64,000 bases of DNA. It comes from Allomyces macrogynus ATCC 38327 (Eukaryota > Blastocladiomycota > Blastocladiomycetes > Blastocladiales > Blastocladiaceae). Shown here one piece after another: positions 58,995 to 64,000 of the stretch. The translations under genes and the position numbers were made by a program. The DNA is taken from the NCBI GenBank assembly GCA_000151295.1, contig GG745359.1, forward strand, positions 267,136 through 331,135, given 5' to 3'. Below the pieces are notes generated by a model, which saw nothing but the letters and a program-made list of their open reading frames with translations, was not told where the DNA came from and made no database searches. Position 1 is the first letter of the stretch; each line of letters begins with the position of its first letter.

Positions 58995-61900
58995 ATGGCC
59001 AAGAAAAAGGGCGGCAAGAAGGCGCAAGCCTGGGACGACTACGAGATCGAGGGTGAGGACGCGCCCGCCGCCACCACCACCGCCGCCGCCACCCCGGCCG
59101 CAGAACCCGCCGCACCCGCCGGCCCGGCCGCCGTTGACGCCGCCGACGAGTGGCCCGAGGACGACAAGAAGGGCAAGAAGGGCAAGAAGGGGAAGGGCAA
59201 GCCCGCGACCCCGGCGCCCGTTGCTGATCCGGAACCCGAGCCCATCGCTGAGCCGGAGCCTGCTGCCGTTGCAGCCGTCGATGCCGCCGACGAGTGGCCT
59301 GAGGATGATCGCAAGGCCAAGAAGGGCAAGGGCAAGAAGGGCGGTAACGCCGCCGCGAAGCCCGCGGCCCCAGAGCCGGATGTCGTCGAGGACGAGCCCG
59401 CGGCGCCGCCCGCCGTGAACCCGGACGATGAGTGGCCCGAGGACGATCGCAAGACCAAGAAGGGCAAGGGCAAGGGCAAGGCCGGCGCCGCCGCGGCCGC
59501 ATCACCGTCGCCGACCCCCGCTGCCGGCGCTGACGACGACGACGATATCGATAAGAAGCCGCTGTCGAAAAAGGAAAAGGAGAGGCTGCGGAAACAGCGG
59601 CAAAAGGAGCAGGAAAAGGCCAAGGCTGAGGCCGCCAAGAAGTTGCTCGAGGCCGAGGAGAAGAAGGAGGCTGACAAGAAGGCCGCCGAGGCCGCCAAGG
59701 GCGGGAACCAGAAGAAGGCGCCCAAGAAGGGCGCGCCGATCGCCGCTCTGCAAAAGATGCTTGCCGCGCAGCGTGCCGCCGAGGAGGAGGCCAAGCGGCT
59801 CGAGGAGGAGGAGCGCCGCCGCGAGGAGGAGGAGAAGAAGCGCAAGGAAGAGGAGGAGCGGCTCAAGGAGGAACAGCGGCGACTGAAAAAGGAAAAGGAA
59901 AAGGCCAAGAAGGAACAGCTGCGCAAGGAGGGGAAGCTGCTCACCAAGGCCCAGAAGGAGGCCGAGCGCATGCGCAAGCTCAAGCTCGAGCAGCTGCTCG
60001 CCGCGGGTGTCGTCGTACCCGCCATCACGGGCGGTGCTAACGCCGACGGCGGCGAGGAGGCGCCCAAGAAGAAGCGCCCGATTTACGAGAACAAGAAGCG
60101 CAAGAACAACAACCAGCAGCAACAGCAAGCATCGTCGCGCCCGGATACGCCCACGTCGGCCACCGCCGAGTCGTCGACGGCCGCGTCACCCATCGTCGAC
60201 AAAAAGCTGCTGCGCCAGATGGAGCGTGATCAGGCCGCCGCCGCTGCCGCACCCGCGCCGTCCGCACCCGCTGCCGCTCCGGCCAAGGCTGCCGCTGCCG
60301 CCGCTGCGCCGGAGCCTGCCGCCAAGGACTCGTGGGACGCCGAGTCGGAGAACGAGGACGATGGCGTCAAGGACGCGTGGGACGCTGAGTCGGAGGACGA
60401 GGGTGTCAAGGACGCGTGGGACGCGACGTCGGACGAGGAGGAGGAACAGGAGGAGGACAAGTCGGCCGCTGCGGGCAACGGCAAGGCGGCAGCCGAGGGC
60501 TCCGACGACGACGACGGTTCAGACTCTGGCTCCGACTCGGACGACGACGACTCGTCGGACGAGGACGAGACCGAGCACGAGCGGCAGGAGCGGATCCGGC
60601 GCGAGGAGGCGGCGGCGCGGCGCGACGCGCGGCAAAAGGCGGCCATGGCCGCGCGGTCCAAGGATAATCTGCGGTCGCCGATTTGCTGTATCTTGGGTCA
60701 CGTCGATACGGGCAAGACCAAGCTGCTCGACAAGATTCGGCAGACCAACGTGCAGGAGGGCGAAGCCGGTGGGATCACGCAGCAGATTGGTGCGACATAC
60801 TTCCCGGTCGACGCGATCGAGAAGAAGGTCTCGGTCATGAAGAACGTCGAGGTCGATATCAAGGTGCCCGGTCTGCTGATTATCGACACGCCCGGGCACG
60901 AGTCGTTCACGAACTGCGGTCGCGTGTTCGTCGCTGTGCAACATTGCGATTCTCGTCATTGATATCATGCACGGCTCGAGCCGCAGACCATCGAGTCGCT
61001 CAACTTGCTGCGGCAGCGCAAGACGCCGTTCATTGTTGCGCTCAACAAGATCGCCCTATCTACGGATGGACACCGACGCCCGACGGTGCGTTCCAGGACT
61101 CGCTCGCTAAGCAGTCCAAGGCCGTGCACAAGGAGTTTGAGGAGCGTCTGAACCGCACCAAACTTGCGCTCGCCGAGCAGGGGCTCAACTCCGAGGTCTA
61201 CTACAAGAACCGCAACCAGGCCAAGTACGTGTCGCTCGTGCCGACGTCGGCGATCACCGGCGAGGGTATCCCCGACTTGCTGTACCTGCTGTGCCATCTC
61301 ACGCAGACGCGTCTCTCGGAAAAGATCATGTACGTCGGCGAGCTCGAGGCGACCGTGCTCGAAGTCAAGGTCGTCGAGGGCCTGGGTACGACCATTGACG
61401 TGATCTTGTCGAACGGTGTCTTGAACGAGGGTGACCGGATTGTCGTGTGCGGTCTGGACGGACCGATTTGTACCAACGTGCGGGCGCTGCTCACGCCGCA
61501 GCCATTGCGCGAATTGCGCGTCAAGTCGCAGTACGTGCACCACAAGCAGATCAAGGCGGCCATGGGTATCAAGATCTCGGCCAACGGGCTCGAAAAGGCG
61601 ATCGCCGGGTCGCGCCTGCTCGTGGTCACGCCCGACGACGACGAGGACCAGCTCGCCGAGGAAGTCATGGAGGATCTCGAAAAGCTCATGACGGCCGTCG
61701 ACAAGACGGGCCGCGGTGTGTGGGTCCAGGCGTCGACGCTCGGGTCGCTCGAGGCGCTGCTCGCGTTCTTGAGGGACATGAAGATCCCGGTCTCGGGCAT
61801 CAACATTGGGCCCGTGCACAAGAAGGACGTGGTCAAGGCCTCGGTCATGCTCGAGCACGCCAAGGAGTATGCCGTTATGTTGTGCTTTGACGTCAAGGTC

Positions 61901-62473
61901 GACAAGGACGCACAGGACATGGCCGAGGAAATGGGCGTGCAGGTGTTCAAGGCCGATATCATCTACCACTTGTTTGACCAGTTCACCAAGTACCACAACG
62001 ACATGATGGACCAGAAGCGCAAGGACGCCGCGCCCGTCGCCGTCTTCCCGTGCGTGCTGCGCATCGTGCCGGGCGCCATCTTCAACAAGCGCGACCCGAT
62101 CATTCTCGGGGTCGACGTTGTCGAGGGGTCGCTGCGCGTCGGCACGCCGATTTGCGTGACCGCACCGCCCGCGGCACCCGGCGGCGAGCCCGTCGTCACG
62201 ACGCTCGGCAAGGTGACCTCGATCGAGGTCAACCACCGCGCCATGGATATCGTCAAGAAGGGCCAAGCAGGGGCCGGTGTTGCCATCAAGATCGAGGGCG
62301 CCGTCTACGACACTCCCAAGATGTTTGGCCGCCACTTCACGGAAAAGGACAATTTGCTGTCGAAGATCACGCGGCAGTCGATCGACACGCTTAAGGAGAA
62401 CTTCAAGGCCGACATGACGCGCGAAGACTGGGCGCTCGTCATCAAGCTCAAGAAGGTGTTCAACATTGCCTAA
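58995..62473 (+). CDS. FUN12: Translation initiation factor eIF5B (IF2-type GTPase)
   Basis: GTPase that joins ribosomal subunits at the end of initiation. About 1160 residues expected. The N-terminal half is the charged, Lys/Glu/Ala-rich region of eukaryotic eIF5B, with repeated [15 protein letters not shown] units (59120-59470) and a long Lys/Glu helix; PSWDAESE-like acidic repeats ([33 protein letters not shown]) precede the G domain. G1 is [12 protein letters not shown] (60697), G2 [14 protein letters not shown]3 [11 protein letters not shown]5 TSAITGEG; domains II-IV continue to [18 protein letters not shown] and the stop. Between about 60918 and 61060 the frame shifts four times: bases appear to be missing in AAC(C)TG, CGT(G)GT, GGC(C)TC and in the NKID codons. 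Restoring the invariant protein sequence requires these, so I treat it as one gene with base-calling losses. No intron explains it. The start is CAACATGGCC. Confidence 0.93.
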
Positions 62474-63040
62474 ACGTGGATTGCGGTGTGGTGGGAGTTT
62501 GGTGGTTTTGTGATTTTCTTGGTTTTTGGGTTTCTCTGCTTTTTGTTGGTTTTCGTTCTTTGGCCGGGCGCCCCGCGCCTCGGCGCGGCGTGCCCCTTGT
62601 ATATCGTATCTAGCAACGGGACTGAATTGGTTGGCTCATCTCCTTGTCGTTTTTTTGCTGTTGACGCGCGTTGATTGCACCGATGTGCGTCGGTGCGGCC
62701 AGGACCTGTCGCGGGTGCCGCGAGTTGCAACTCAGCAATGAAACCGGAAAACGCAAACGGGCTCGAGACGACAGAGCAAGGAAACATGATTTTATCCCAA
62801 CCGTGGGTAGCAAAAAGTAGACTTCGCGAGGTGGGGAAAACAAGTGGTAACGCGATGCGAGCAAGCAAGCAAAGCAATAAAACAATCACAGACGCAACTA
62901 AAGAAAAACAACAAGGTGGAGAGTATCGATGGGGACATGGACAAGTCGGAATCATGGCCGACGCGCGCCGACCCGCCACATGAACAAACCAAAATCGACA
63001 AAACGCGATCCAAAAATCACCAAAATCGGCCCGTCTCCGA
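62474..63040. other. Convergent spacer after eIF5B
   Basis: T-rich 3' UTR of eIF5B (62480-62570) and the 3' flank of the minus-strand gene beyond. No gene seen. Confidence 0.55.
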
Positions 63041-63850
63041 CTACGCGTGGTGCGGCAACGCCGGCTGCCCGTGCGCGGCATGATGTACGGCATTAGGATC
63101 CAACGCGAGATGATCGAACCGGTGGTCGAGCGCGGCAGTCGGGTCCGTGTACCAATCGAGCGCACCTTGGTCGCCGCCGTCGTACGTCGGGTACGACGCG
63201 TAGGCATCTTGCGGGTGGCCGTACGCCGCCGGATCATACGCGTACCCCGGATGATCCGCATACTGATGCGCCTGCTGGCTGCTGGGCCCCGCATCCATCC
63301 GCTGCGCCTGTGCGCCCCACGCCATCCCCTGCGGCGCATGCCCGCCACCACCGCCGCCGACATTCCCGACCCCGACGGCAGCCGAGTTCCCACCGCCCAT
63401 CGCGGCCGGCCGCGCGCCGAGATCGTTCCACGTGCGCACTTGGTTATACACGGACCGCCCGAGCTCGAACGGGTTATTCCCGATATTCCCCTTGGCCGCG
63501 TCCAATCCCGGGAAAAATCCGTCGTCCTCGTGCAGAGCGCGATGCTGTTGGTGCGTCTGGCCACGCAAATACGACGGCCCGGCCACTTCCGCGGCGATCG
63601 CGTCATAGTCGAACGTGGTCGAGTACCGCGCATTCGCTGCGGCGGCGTAGGGATCGCGGTCGCGCGGGTCCTCGTCTTCGTCGTGCTCCTCGTCGTTGCG
63701 CACTTGCCATGACGGCCCACGCGCGTTGGCTGCCGCAGCTGCAGCCGCAGCCGCAGCCGCGCGAGAGGGCGGGCGCGGAGTCTGCCCGGAACTGGGGGAG
63801 CCGCGTGATGGGGCGCGCGGGACCGGGACCTGTGGGACTGGTGTGGCCAC
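63041..63850 (-). CDS. Low-complexity hypothetical protein
   Basis: One frame of 269 residues, from ATG at 63850 to the stop at 63041. I do not recognise a family. It has a Pro/Ser-rich N-terminus, an Ala run (about 11 Ala), acidic and Arg-rich stretches (NDEEHDEDEDPRDRDPY), a possibly conserved core (KGNIGNNPFELGRSVYNQVR), a Gly run and a Tyr/Pro/His/Gln-rich tail. No membrane segment or signal peptide. The composition is consistent with a disordered RNA-binding or scaffold-type protein, but this is not evidence of function. Upstream exons beyond the window are possible. Confidence 0.5.
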   Translation of the reverse strand: MATPVPQVPVPRAPSRGSPSSGQTPRPPSRAAAAAAAAAAANARGPSWQVRNDEEHDEDEDPRDRDPYAAAANARYSTTFDYDAIAAEVAGPSYLRGQTHQQHRALHEDDGFFPGLDAAKGNIGNNPFELGRSVYNQVRTWNDLGARPAAMGGGNSAAVGVGNVGGGGGGHAPQGMAWGAQAQRMDAGPSSQQAHQYADHPGYAYDPAAYGHPQDAYASYPTYDGGDQGALDWYTDPTAALDHRFDHLALDPNAVHHAAHGQPALPHHA

Positions 63851-63891
63851 GACGCTCTGCCAGGATGTGCGGTGTTTTACTAGTGATAGTT

Positions 63892-63908
63892 TTTTTTTTT
63901 TTTTTTTA
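63892..63908. repeat. T run near the window end
   Basis: A T run of about 17 bases followed by T-rich sequence to the end of the window; probably the 5' flank of the low-complexity gene. Confidence 0.8.
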
Positions 63909-64000
63909 GTTTTATGTTTTTTCTTTTTGTTTTTTTTAGTGTTTTTGGTTTGATGCAGTTATTGACTAGATTGTGGGTTTTAATTTAGTGGTGCAGCAAA

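Noticed and set aside
59039..60128. Minus-strand Ser/Leu-rich frames opposite eIF5B
   Set aside because: Antisense of the Lys/Glu-rich N-terminal region; reversed AAG/GAG codons give artificial Leu/Ser repeats.
60915..61065. An intron removing the broken part of eIF5B
   Set aside because: The segment encodes the invariant region between the G3 and G4 motifs, so removing it would destroy the GTPase; lost bases explain it better.

Overview
This window is nuclear DNA of a GC-rich, intron-bearing fungus. Genes are eukaryotic, with about 50 short introns (mostly 60-90 nt). A fused URA2-type pyrimidine gene, an SPT7-type SAGA subunit and an AGC1-like carrier point to fungi. A CYFIP/Sra-1 subunit of the SCAR/WAVE complex, a MAP4K-type kinase with a citron-homology domain, a TFG-like protein and a CatSper delta/epsilon-like subunit are animal-like traits that persist only in zoosporic fungi. 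CatSper in particular points to Blastocladiomycota (Allomyces or a relative). That assignment is inference from gene content. Coordinates of multi-exon genes come from hand-built splice models checked for reading phase and for homology across junctions.

Layout. 0-1.6 kb: a five-exon coiled-coil protein. 1.8-10 kb: three tandem cytochrome P450 genes; the third is a clear pseudogene. 10.5-17.3 kb (minus): URA2/CAD. 18.1-19.5 kb: gankyrin/Nas6, eight exons. 20.3-22.3 kb (minus): beta-tubulin. 23.2-24.9 kb: a DUF707 membrane protein. 25.7-28.7 kb: MAP4K-like kinase. 29.3-31.4 kb (minus): decayed F-box/LRR-like gene. 31.8-34.9 kb (minus): SPT7-like bromodomain protein. 36.0-37.6 kb: mitochondrial aspartate/glutamate-type carrier. 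37.6-40.1 kb: gene-free, repeat-bearing DNA. 40.1-41.1 kb (minus): PB1/TFG-like gene. 41.5-45.8 kb (minus): CYFIP. 46.1-48.1 kb: RPAP3-like TPR protein. 48.2-51.6 kb (minus): CatSper-like auxiliary subunit. 52.2-53.6 kb (minus): 2-oxoglutarate/Fe(II) oxygenase. 54-55.6 kb: gene relics. 56.0-58.5 kb (minus): secreted/transmembrane SH3 protein. 59.0-62.5 kb: eIF5B. 63.0-63.9 kb (minus): low-complexity protein.

Most neighbours are unrelated housekeeping genes, as is usual for a fungal chromosome. Several pairs are divergent and share short promoters (URA2/Nas6, tubulin/DUF707, SPT7/carrier, CYFIP/RPAP3, SH3/eIF5B). The genes that reflect lifestyle are CYFIP (actin branching, amoeboid motility), CatSper and tubulin (flagellated gametes or zoospores), and the P450 cluster. 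Decay is visible in four places: the third P450, the F-box/LRR gene, an inverted broken copy of the SH3 gene, and a short patch of eIF5B that is better explained by base-calling loss. The most distinctive biology is the CatSper-like subunit and the strong use of GTACG 5' splice sites.
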